Shown: positions 10,560 through 19,649 of the stretch, one piece after another
How the letters are laid out: each line of letters starts with the position of its first letter
Numbering within the stretch: position 1 is the first letter of the stretch
Assembly (NCBI GenBank): GCA_004802705.1
Contig: SGPL01000582.1
Coordinates: forward strand, 1 to 20,242
Source: Bondarzewia mesenterica
Taxonomy: Eukaryota; Basidiomycota; Agaricomycetes; Russulales; Bondarzewiaceae
Direction: 5' to 3'
Length of the DNA: 20,242 nucleotides
Notes under the pieces: model-generated
Databases searched by the model: none
Told to the model about the DNA's origin: nothing
What the model saw: only the letters and a program-made list of their open reading frames with translations
Program-made: the position numbers and the translations under genes

Positions 10560-12106
10560 TATTCATCCTCATCCATGGCTTAGTCTTCATCTTTATCCTC
10601 TTCCTCTTTATCAGAACTATGCTTGTGCTTATGCCTCCTTTATACCTCTTATAGCATGTATTAATCTTTATAAAGAGTTCTTATCCTCTTCAAGTTTATC
10701 AATATTATGCATGGATTAGTGCTTGTAGCAATAATCAGAGTTCTTCTTAGAATGTGCTTGCTATCTATTGCATAAAGGTCAATCTCTTGACTAACTTCAA
10801 ACAATAAGGACAAAAGTCTATATTGACCTCTTGCTTTATATCGACATCCTCACTATCAAAGAGCAAGCTTATAGCTTTAACTCCTGTGATAAGACACATC
10901 ATCTATTGAGATAACACCTGCCATTTGTAGAAAATAGATAAGTATTTTTAGCAAATAATGAAGCAGAAGACATACACTATATTTAATGCAATTGTAAAGG
11001 ATATTTTGAAGACCTTCGAATAATCTTACTCCTACATCCAGTTTCTCCCATTACTCTAAACTGCTGTCTAATTACTATCCAATAGTTAATTTTGCCCATA
11101 CTAAGTAATAATAATCATGGGAGATAAATCTTTGAAGGCTTTTACTTTTTTGTACACCTCTAGTGCACCATGAATCTAACTATTATATTGTGTTTTTAGC
11201 ATCATGTTAAGGGCCTTAATTTTTATTAGTATGAACTCTCATTCCTTTTTATTTCAGTATTTGAGGTTGAGATGAGTTAGTGAATGCATACAATATACCC
11301 ACACCACATGGTAGCAATAAACTAGTAAAAGTGTGAGCAACTTACAACAGGTTTGTTTCTTTCTTTATGCTGTTCATGAAGGTGATATCAATATAATAGC
11401 CATCTACATACACATTACTATATTTTATTTTGTCAGATATACTATGATGTTAATTATAACACAATATATCTCTCTATCTATATGAGATGATCTTTTCTGT
11501 TCCTCAGATAGAGGCTAATATTTAGCAATTCGATCATTGAACACTATAGCAAGCTAGGCCTATTCACTATTATAATTGCCAATGTGAAGCATACAGTTAT
11601 TAATGTTGAATTCAAGTGCAGCATTTTTTATATTATTAAACTCCAGATGAGGGTTGTAGAGGTTCAACATGAAGCAATAGCAGTAGTTGGTAAAGTCAAT
11701 GGGAATAACTGCATCTAGGCCAATCATATTTAGATAAACATGCATATAGTCTAGATAGTGCTTTGAGAATGTAAAATAAAGGTTAGTATTATCATTATAA
11801 TATATGAACTTATCATCAATGTTGATTATTAACTTTTTATTCTAATAGATTATAATGCACAATAAAAAAGCACCTTTTTTTTTTGAATAGATCAATAATG
11901 GTGTGATAAGGGGTATATAAGATATTAGCTTAGTTATAACTGTCATCACATTTTAATGTTTTAACAATATTAGAGAAGTCAAATTTTGTAGATTTATAAT
12001 ATGCCTCAGATGGCTCTTCATAAGCTATCTAACTATAATGTTCTAGTTTGATATTTACCTTCTCCTCACTCAGGGCAAGTAAGGGCCTGTTAAAATATAG
12101 CATGAT
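10560..12106 (-). pseudogene. Decayed coding sequence of about 500 codons, family not recognised
   Basis: A long protein-like reading can be followed on the minus strand with at least three frame changes and many stops. In order from the N-terminal side: LLALSEEKVNIKLEHYS and YEEPSEAYYKSTKFDFSN (about 12095-11975); an open block at 11560-11745 with LNMIGLDAVIPIDFTNY and FMLNLYNPHLEFNNIKN; YSNVYVDGYYIDITFMN (about 11430-11370); HDYYYLVWAKLTIG (about 11125-11085); DSEDVDIKQEVNIDFCPYC (about 10860-10800); and an acidic Lys/His/Glu/Asp-rich tail near 10560-10640. The CPYC pair could be half of a metal site but the partner is not visible. I do not recognise the family. Intact relatives might be cellular or transposon-borne. 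Confidence 0.55.
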
Positions 12107-13855
12107 TAATTAATATAAATAATAACTAAATTAATAGTCAAAAGCATACATGCAATATCAATATATTCTTTATATAAATTATACTATATCAGATTAAAAT
12201 TAAAATATTTAAGATCAGACATTGTTGAAGAGAGAATACAAGTAGTGATGACTATGAATGAAGACAATAATAGTGGCAAACTTGAGGACAAAGTAAACCT
12301 CACTAAATTATATGTGTAGATGTAGTTTAGTAAGTATATTATTCACATAATATACTTTTTATGCAAGCTAATACTATAGGTAAAACAATATAGTACTGAG
12401 AGAGGAGAAAATTACTCTCAATAAAAAGATAATTTTTGAAAGATACTAAGAAGGCACAATAAAAGATAAAGCTAAAAAAAAAAGTTAAAATAGTTATAAT
12501 TAATGAGCTTTTATTTACTTTTGAGGTATATATGCAAGTTAGTACCCTATACTGATTCTATTTTTAAAAGAATTTAAATTCTGAGTTACTAATTGCTCTT
12601 ATTACTCCTACAATATCTTTAATTTTAAATCTATCAATAATGCTTAAGCTTATAAATGACTTTATAGATAATCTCACTACAATAGAATGAATAAGCTTAA
12701 AAGTTATGACTAAAGTATTACTTTCTCCTTTCATAATCCTTATTATGAGTAGAAGTATATGAATAAAGATTGAAATGAAAGGCAAGTATATAAAAAAATC
12801 TCTGTGAGTATATATAAGTGAGGTGAAGATGTTGAAACACTAAAAAGAGATGAGTGTAGAAAAGAAAGGGTATGAGTGTTCAAGAAGTCAAGAGAAAAAG
12901 GCAAAGTACATCTTTAAATAAACATTTAGAGAGTAACTAAAAGATAATCAATAATTATTAAAAAGTGAAACAGAAGAGAGTTCAATAAAACTTTATTATA
13001 ATATTATTATGAGGGGATGCTGGAGTATATTATTTTATTTAAAAAAAAGCTATAATGATTTAAATATACTAAAAACTAAATATATTTTATGTTTATAGTA
13101 ATTGCATTTTTTTTAATAATAAAAAAAGAGTTTAGAGTAAAAGATAAATCTACAAATTATGTTCAAATAATGATACCTAAGTTAAAATAGATTATTAAAT
13201 GTTAAAATGCTATTAAAGTAGCAAATATGATGAAAAATAGAGAGAAAAAGGATAAGTATAATTAAAAAAATTATTAATTTAATTTAATTTAAAAATTGCT
13301 AATAAAGAGAGAATTGAAGATAAAAAAGAGAGAAGAAATAATAAATAAATAGCTAACTCACATATTATAGGATTATAAATCTTATTAAATAGATTGCATA
13401 TTAATTTATATTTCAATAATAATATTATAATAAGCAATATTAATATTATTAAATTTTAATTTAGCAATGAACATCTTAACTATTATTTTATATCTTATAA
13501 TTGTATAAGCCTTTAATCTATTGTCAACTACTTAAATCTTTTAAGGATTAATTAAGGTTATATTTTATCAATAAATATTCTGCTATCCTCACTCTTTACT
13601 TCATTAGGTAAATTTATGTATTTTAAGTTTAAATCTAGTTTGATAATATAGCATCTTTTCTTTTACTCATTGACTAATAGTGATATTATAATATACTCAT
13701 TAGTTTTACTTTATTCTATCAAAGACTTTTACTTTTATACATATTAGTCAAAGTAAAACTCTATCAGCAAAATATATAATTATAGATGTAGATGAGGAGT
13801 AGATTAAGTTGAGGTGAGTATAAAGCATACTTGCTCCTTTTTTTCTCTATACTCA
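12107..13855. other. AT-rich stretch, no clear gene; small inverted repeat
   Basis: The 73-codon minus-strand frame at 12564-12785 has somewhat protein-like composition (for example RFKIKDIVGVIRAISNSEF) and could be a relic fragment, but nothing supports a function. A GAGGGG run followed by TGCTGGAGTATAT near 13012-13030 resembles a polypurine tract next to an LTR start, with no second LTR found. AGTTTTACTTT (13702-13712) and AAAGTAAAACT (13750-13760) form an 11-bp perfect inverted repeat. Confidence 0.35.
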
Positions 13856-14218
13856 TCTATAATCAGTGTTGGACAGTCATGACCGTAATGTGAAAGTCAA
13901 GCCATTGACTGTGTGACTAGTCAGTAACTGTCATGACTAGTCAAAAAGAAGATGACTTTGACTAGTACCAGGAGTCTATAGGTTCTAATGTCTTTATACC
14001 TTATTTAGTAGTCTACACGTGGTCAGTGTAAAATAACATACAGCATTGCTCACGTGCTCAGGACTCTAGGACTGACCAGCTATGCAAGCCTGGCCACCGG
14101 CAATCTGATCTTCCAGAAAGGTCAAAATCAAGTCAGTCATTGACTGGGTCATGACTGTAAGTTGACTAGTCACTGTCTTCGTTGACTAGTCAATGACCGG
14201 CACAACACTGTCTATAAT
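13856..14218. mobile_element. hAT-like MITE (347 bp) with perfect 8-bp target-site duplication
   Basis: The element runs from 13864 to 14210. It is flanked on both sides by the identical 8-mer TCTATAAT (13856-13863 and 14211-14218), the duplication length made by hAT-superfamily transposases. Its ends are inverted: CAGTGTTG on the left and CAACACTG on the right, an 8-bp perfect terminal repeat, with further looser inverted similarity (GTCATGACC and its complement). It has no coding capacity, so it must be moved in trans by a transposase not in this window. Unlike its surroundings it keeps CpGs (ACCG, two CACGTG at 14016 and 14051, CACCGG, TTCG, ACCGG), so it probably inserted after the host DNA had decayed. 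Confidence 0.9.
13914..14192. repeat. Subterminal palindromic motif TGACTAGTCA in the MITE
   Basis: The 10-bp palindrome TGACTAGTCA occurs at 13914-13923, 13934-13943, 14163-14172 and 14183-14192, with a partial copy (TGACTAGTAC) at 13959. On each side the two full copies start exactly 20 bp apart, roughly mirrored about the element centre. Short repeated motifs just inside the ends are the usual transposase-binding sites of hAT elements, so this is the likely role by inference. Confidence 0.75.
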
Positions 14219-14834
14219 GCATTATTACACACTCCTGCTCCTTCTACAGTAAATCTACCTTTTTGCTGGTCAACTAAATTCACTCAAGCTATTTGTCTTC
14301 TTTCTTCATCTCATCCTACTGTAGTAGTTCAACCTACTCCTTAATTGATTCCTTCATAATTCATTAATGATACACCTTTCTCAATACTTCTCAACTTTTC
14401 CTTCTTTATTCAATGCAAATCTTCCTCATTAATCCCTATTACAGTCATCAAGCTCTTCTTTTGCGATGAACATTACAGTTTCTTTTTTATTAACATTGCA
14501 CAAAATCTCAATTTCTTCTAGATCTCCACATGCCACCTCTTTAGAACTAACTGGCTCATGTGCCTCTTATATTAATTTACACTCCCTCTTTTTTTCACTA
14601 CCTATTTTAATATATGCTCAAGTGTGATCTATATAAAAGTTCAGTAGATATATTAATGTAAGATTAAAGTGAGTCTAATCTAGCTGACTATCTGATAAGA
14701 CTGAACAACAGTCTTTATCAAAATAATTAATTAGTTCTTACTTATATTGTCATTATTATCAATGATATCATTAACAAGTAGCATGCAGATACTCTAATAA
14801 TTAGCTAGACCCATTGAATTTATATTACTTTGTA
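14219..14834. other. Pyrimidine-rich then AT-rich stretch, no gene seen
   Basis: The plus strand at about 14220-14600 is rich in C and T, which lowers the stop frequency and gives long Ser/Pro/Thr/Phe-like readings in more than one frame. This looks compositional rather than coding. 14600-14834 is AT-rich with no feature. Confidence 0.35.
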
Positions 14835-15450
14835 AATATCATTAAAAAATAATATAAGTGCCAGTAGAGATGAATATATAAGTGTGATATATCAACCTAA
14901 AGCTATTATAATGTAAAATCCATGCCAGCTAAAGTCAAAGCCATTTGATGAAGTCTTACACCTTTTTAGGAAAGAATGATAATTATACTAGTGAACATTA
15001 TTATAGATATAGCACAAGTGCCAGTAAAGATGAATATACAAGTGTGATATATGAGGAGGAAGGTATTACAATATAAAATTCACTTGAGTTGAAACTGAAG
15101 CCATTCAGAGAAGTCTCAGGCCTTTCCAGGGAAGAACAGTGATCTTAGTAAGAAATATCATTGAGAAAACAGAACAAGTGCTAGCAAAGATGAATATACA
15201 AGTGTAATATATAGACAGAAAGGTATTGTAATATAAAATCCACTCAGGTTAAAGCTGAAGCTATTTAGAGAAGTCTTAGGCCTTCCTGGGGAAAAACTGT
15301 GATATCAGTGGAGAACATCATTGAGAATACAGAATAAATGTTAGTGGAGATAAATTTTTATATAAGTGTGATGTATGGACAAGAAGCTATTATGAAGTAA
15401 AATCCACTATAAATACTTCTGTACTTCTGTACCCATTCTATAAAGTCTTC
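14835..15450 (+). repeat. Tandem array, exact 160-bp period, about 3.8 copies
   Basis: The core AAGTGCCAGTAAAGATGAAT and its variants start at 14856, 15016, 15176 and 15336, so three successive spacings are exactly 160 bp. Units share an AAGTGTGATATAT block, a TATAAAATCCACT block, a GAAGCCATT(C/T)AGAGAAGTCT block and an AGGCCTTTCCAGGGAAGAA block. Units differ by substitutions, with no net length change over the first three. The last copy breaks down after the TAAAATCCACT block. Since 160 is not a multiple of three and the frames are closed, this is a satellite rather than a protein repeat. Confidence 0.85.
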
Positions 15451-15494
15451 ATTCTCCTTGATAAAAAAACACAATCTTGCTATTTTGCATAAAA

Positions 15495-16050
15495 TTATCA
15501 TCTCATTGGCTGAAATATTTCACCAATATATAGATTTTTCAGCATCAAGATTAAACTGAATATCTCACTGGCCTAAAAATTTTACCATTAGGCATATATT
15601 GAATCTCATTGCTAAACAAGATTTCTCATTATTTAGCATAGAGTTGCTATTTTAATAACCAAGAATGTTGAGTGTAAGGAGAGAATTAACATTTCATTAG
15701 CTAAGAATTCTTGCCATTGATGTGTTTTTCTTGAACTGTTAGCCAAACTATCAAAGATAAGAAATAGTGAGCAAGTAAAATGTGAATTTTTTTTATTGCT
15801 TAACTAAACTATCAGAGACAGTCAATAGTGAATGAGCCTATTTTATTACTTTTTCTGAGAATCTCGACTAAACTATTAGAGATAGTCAACAATGGATGAG
15901 CTCATTCTATTAATTTCCTTAAAAATCTCGACTAAACTATTAAAGATAATCAATAATGAGTGAACTTAATCACATCACCTTCTTTAAGATTTTTGACTGA
16001 ACTGTCAGAGATGGATAATGATGAAAAGTAGCCCAACTATTAGAGATGGG
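15495..16050 (+). repeat. Imperfect tandem array, period about 64 bp
   Basis: The core (A/G)CTAAACTATTAGAGATAGTC recurs with its AAACT anchor at 15745, 15806, 15870, 15934 and 15999 (spacings 61, 64, 64 and 65). A shortened copy is anchored at 16034. Units also share AATAGTGAATGAG and a TTTCCTTAAAAATCTCG-type segment; two keep a CpG in ATCTCGACTAAAC. More diverged units with a TCTCA(T/C)TGGC core at 15501 and 15563, and a relative at 15692, suggest the array began near 15495. It follows the 160-bp array directly and precedes the next coding relic by about 290 bp. Confidence 0.7.
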
Positions 16051-16337
16051 TTATATACATGTCAGCTAAGCTCAGTCAGAGCATTGATATCAGTCAAAAA
16101 GCATGATTGGCTAGAGCATCATAAATAATATTAAGGCATTGAATAGGCTTCTAACAATATATAGCTTATGATTTTCAGAGAGAGGCATTCTATGTAATAT
16201 GCCTTTGCCTTTTTAAATTGCATTATGAAGCATTGAATGTGGTAATCATAATTAATAGTTTACTCATTTTTTCTTATATAACTGAAATCTCAATGCTCTT
16301 ACTTACTTATCATTAATTGAGTGGCAAGAGCTCTCAG

Positions 16338-18566
16338 ATGAACGTAGACATCATTGCTAAGGGTACTAGCTCATAGAGGTTAGTTACTAGTACTATTGAC
16401 CTAATGAGTATTCATAATAACTCATCTTATTTATCAAAGAAAAATAAGGATATACTGAGATTATAACAACATTTGATGATAGTGTAAATAGCTCAAGGCA
16501 GTAATATCTCAGAATTAAAGAGCTCTATAGCAGAATTGAAGGAAGAAATTTTAAAAAAGGGCTAAGAGAATGTGCTCTTACTGAAAGTAAAAGAGCCAGA
16601 GAAGCTCACTTTATAGAATTGTTTAAGCAGCAGCTCTAAAACAAGGTGAGCATACTCATGATGATAACATCCTCATTAAAAAAATATTACTAATGCACAT
16701 CTTACTTCAGATCTTTACTGCTATTTTATAATATATAGCCACTATATCTATCATTCATAAAATGATAGCCTCTTTGTCTGAAATCATATATCAATGCCCA
16801 GATGCTTTTTTTATAAAAGTGAATGCTTATGAGGTCATTCCTCATATTTTTTATAATTTCACCCCCTACTCTGAAGCTAGTCCTAGCAACTACTTTCACA
16901 TTCAAGAGGCAATGAAAGCTGTATTGAGGCTCTCTGCCCTTTATTTTAACTCTATCTAGGAGAATTATTAAATAAGGATAGCAAATGTCTCTTTTGTAGT
17001 ATATACTTCAAACAGTTGTATTTACCCCCTTTTACTCTAGCTTCTTTTATTCGATCTCCTTGCCTGCCTCTTCTTACTAAATATGCATCCTCTTATGCTT
17101 ATAGCTACATTAAAAAAAGCTTAGTCAAAGACTTAACTACTGCTTGCAGTGCAAGATTTGATCTAACAATAGCATACATATCAGAAGATTACTCAAGGCA
17201 GGGCTTTATTCATGAAACTTATCTTCACCACATCTAAAACTACATGAAAATGTAGCAATTCATTTTAAAGAGACTAAATGTTACTTCAAACTCACCAGCA
17301 GTATGATCTGTAGAAAAGACATCTTTATATCTCATTTTGCCATACTGCTGAGGTAGAGACAGTGCTGACTAGTATATGCACTGCACTACTTACTATAAAG
17401 ACTTTTTTTTTGCAGACTTTGAGTATCAAGCAAGGCTTATTGATGTCTATCTGATAGGCATTATTACCCTAAAGTTTATCAATATCATTAAATTTAAATA
17501 TAGATTTAACTTTGATAGTCAATTGCTAGAGTTCTATGAAGATATATAGAAGATAGCCACACTTAGTCTCTACTTCTATTTTTAATGTGTGTTTAATAAA
17601 AGCAAGTCCATCATAGACTAGATGATTTAATGCATTTGTTCTTATTTATAAATACTGATTTAACTAATATTTAATCATTATTATCAAATATCATTAATAA
17701 TTCTCATTTGTCAAATATATAGAGAATTATATGTTAGTGGCTTAGAGGGTATGTTATTTTGCCTTGTCTCTTCATATGAGATCAAATTATTTGACATCAT
17801 CAGCTTAGAGATATACATAGTTAAAGTCCACTGCATTACTATTTATAGATATAGGTTTATATAATAAGTCAAGAGAATTGTATTATTGCCTCCTGTACTT
17901 ATAATCAGTGCTAATAGGGCTACAGATACCTTTAAAGTGAACTATAATAATAATAATAATAATAGCATTATATGCATTAATACAGCTCTAGGGATACAGT
18001 GCAGGCCTGAACTAAGGAGCAATATCAATAAGAGGTATGAGGCACCTCCTATTAGAGATTATTTAGATAAAGTAGCAATTTAAGTTCAATGCCCTAGAAC
18101 TACCCTCTGTCAGACCTTTATCACTAGCTTACTCTTTTAATGTTGAGTATTTAGAATGCTAAATAGTGTACAATACATCATAAATGCCTCACAGACATTT
18201 AGTCATATTTTAAAAAAATCAAGCATTGCTCAATTAAAAGGCAATACAGAGATACAACTATAAGAAAAAGGTCTACTGGAGAGAAGATCTGATATACTAA
18301 AGACTAGTGAGCTCATTTATGGCTTTTGTTTTATTTAAGATGATACATTCAAGTTGTATCAACTTAGTAGGTGCAAAGCTTCTAAATTTAGGACATATAT
18401 AAAAGATGAGCAAGATGATGAAGATTTAAACCTGACTGGCAGAAAATTCATTTTCAAACATGCTCTTATTATAGACTCTCTAGAGTTTAAATGACTTAGG
18501 CATCAAATTATCTCTCTCTCTCCATTTTTTAGTTTCTTTTTAAAGCACAACATTAAAATAAATTAA
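16338..18566 (+). pseudogene. Long decayed coding sequence (about 740 codons), family not recognised
   Basis: From an ATG at 16338 the plus strand reads protein-like to a stop at 18564-18566, mostly in one frame, with internal stops and a few frame changes (the open block 16762-16959 is in another frame). The start has a coiled-coil-like SELKSSIAELKEEIL. Later stretches are LPPFTLASFIRSPCLPLL and YSRQGFIHETYLHH (17016-17237), FEYQARLIDVYLIGIITLKF (about 17420-17480), PPVLIISANRATDTFKVNY (from 17886), an Asn run from a (TAA)n microsatellite at 17945-17963, RYEAPPIRDYLDKVA (about 18030-18080) and FRTYIKDEQDDEDLNLTG (about 18390-18440). A (TC)n run lies at 18511-18522. Many stops are at likely Gln, Trp or Arg codons. 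No catalytic motif or known fold was recognised. A transposon-borne or captured gene are both possible. Confidence 0.55.
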
Positions 18567-18784
18567 AGTAAGATGAGTTGACTAGCTATATAATTAGCAA
18601 TAGCAAATATATAATAATAAATGCTAAATAAAAGATAAAGTGATTTAAAGAGGTCACACTCTCAATATCTGATAAATAAAGATGTAGCAAAGCTAATAAT
18701 AAATTATTTAAATAAGAGCTATGATTATTAATACTCTGTCTTTATTTTAGTGTTCTATATTTTATTTTTTTTATCTCGTGTTAT

Positions 18785-19061
18785 TGTTGTCATGAATGAT
18801 ATTTAGATATATTTTGTTTCCTCACTTGAATACCTTGGATGCACTTATCTTTCACTTCTAACAAGGCAGCCTGATCACCCACAATTCTTTATCTACTCAG
18901 ATCTATCTTTATACCCATGCCTTTATACTATTATGTCATTCTGGTCTGTGCACCACTGTGTGCCCTATTTATACTTCTACAGGAGCATCTTTCTTCTTTA
19001 GCTTGATATAAATTAGTCTTTGCTCTTATAATAAATTTAGACTTGTGCACAATAGGATATA
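18785..19061 (+). mobile_element. Decayed LTR-like unit, plus orientation
   Basis: This segment aligns almost without gaps to the reverse complement of the right-hand LTR-like unit at 19345-19612. It includes TTGGATGCAC (18835), the TATA-like CTATTTATACTTCT (18965-18978) and a TAGCTTGATATA block. It has no CpG. At eight or more positions where the right copy has CG, this copy has TG or CA. Similarity continues past the presumed LTR end, with the counterpart of the right copy's GGTATCAG at about 19063, through leader-like sequence to about 19150. Confidence 0.7.
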
Positions 19062-19170
19062 AGGTGTCAACTCCTACCTTTGACATCACTAATTGACTTG
19101 ACCTAGCCAGCAGCTAGCATCAGATAGAACCCTCTATTATATTAAGATACTAGACTGACATTGTCAAGAT

Positions 19171-19252
19171 GCCCTGGCTCTGGTGGCTAGACGTAGTTGT
19201 CGTGCCAGTTCTGGTGGCTGGACGTAGTTGTCGAGCTGGTTCTGGTGCCTGG
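19171..19252. repeat. 31-bp direct repeat, about 2.5 copies
   Basis: TCTGGTGGCT starts at 19179 and 19210, and the related TCTGGTGCCT starts at 19241, giving two exact 31-bp spacings. The first two units share GGACGTAGTTGTCG-type sequence (one has TAGACG) with CpGs intact. It lies at the centre of the inverted LTR-like pair, where composition switches from decayed to normal. Confidence 0.85.
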
Positions 19253-19344
19253 TAGTGACAGTTCAGTTTGAGAGGGTTCGTTCTGACGCTTAGATTGGGG
19301 CTAAGGTCGAGCTGGGATGGTGTCAGAAGCAGGGGCTGATACCC

Positions 19345-19612
19345 TGTGTTCTATTACACACGAGTCTGCGCTAATACAGAGCACAAGACCAAGTATATCA
19401 AGCTAGAGGTGAATGAAGCTACTGCAGAAGTATAAATAGTGCCTACTGCGGTGCACGGACCATCGCTATATATAATACAAAGGCACAAGTGATAGGAAGG
19501 ATCAGGTAGGTAAAGGGATCACGGCTGATCGGGCTGCCTCGTTANAAGTGTAGGTAANTGTGCATCCAACCGAGAGAGAAAACAAATGTGCTAATGCCGT
19601 TCATGATAACTG
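19345..19612 (-). mobile_element. LTR-like unit, minus orientation, undecayed
   Basis: On the minus strand this unit follows the G-run after the gag stop. It carries TATA-like sequences and ends near TGTAATAGAACACA. Directly after that end the minus strand reads GGGTATCAG, close to the TGGTATCAG primer-binding sequence of many LTR elements (complementary to initiator-tRNA 3' ends) with one mismatch. The size (about 268 bp) and order of signals fit an LTR, and homology to the unit at 18785-19061 shows it is repetitive. The exact ends are inferred, since no direct second LTR is visible. CpGs are retained. Confidence 0.55.
19466..19477 (-). promoter_or_regulatory. TATA-like element in the LTR-like unit
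   Basis: The minus strand reads TATTATATATAG here, in an otherwise mixed-composition unit, and a second TATA-like TATTTATA lies about 35 bp further along. Either could position transcription from the LTR. This is inferred from sequence alone. Confidence 0.35.
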
Positions 19613-19632
19613 CCCCCCCGCTATCCTCCTGT
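19613..19632 (-). promoter_or_regulatory. Polypurine-tract-like run before the LTR-like unit
   Basis: On the minus strand, AGGAGGATAGCGGGGGGG lies between the gag stop and the LTR-like unit. A G-rich purine run at this position is what primes plus-strand synthesis in LTR retroelements. It is interrupted by two pyrimidines, so the assignment is tentative. Confidence 0.4.
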
Positions 19633-19649
19633 TGCCCTCAACAGGACCT

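Larger units (their letters stand above)
18785..19617. repeat. Inverted repeat of LTR-plus-leader units, about 104-bp spacer
   Basis: The left arm is about 18785-19150 and the right arm about 19255-19617. Three spaced anchors give nearly the same axis: 18835/19569 and 18965/19439 both sum to 38404, and 19127/19279 sums to 38406. Indels between the arms are therefore small or offset. The spacer contains a 31-bp direct repeat. The left arm is AT-rich and CpG-free; the right arm is CpG-containing. Ambiguous bases at 19545 and 19558 lie in the right arm. Confidence 0.8.

Noticed and set aside
13012..13600. Possible LTR starting after GAGGGGATGC and ending near 13600
   Set aside because: It looks like a purine tract and LTR start, with an ATCAATAAATATTCTGC-like end, but no second copy or convincing primer-binding site was found.
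14220..14600. Plus-strand Ser/Pro/Thr-rich reading
   Set aside because: Low stop density occurs in more than one frame because the strand is pyrimidine-rich. No motif supports coding.
14835..16050. CRISPR array
   Set aside because: The arrays are contiguous tandem repeats of 160 bp and about 64 bp, without short conserved repeats separating unique spacers, and there are no cas genes.
551..19150. Mitochondrial DNA because of the AT richness
   Set aside because: No rRNA, tRNA or respiratory genes are visible. Copia and LTR sequence and a hAT MITE with target duplication fit nuclear heterochromatin. Reading TGA as Trp does not open the frames, because TAA and TAG are also frequent.
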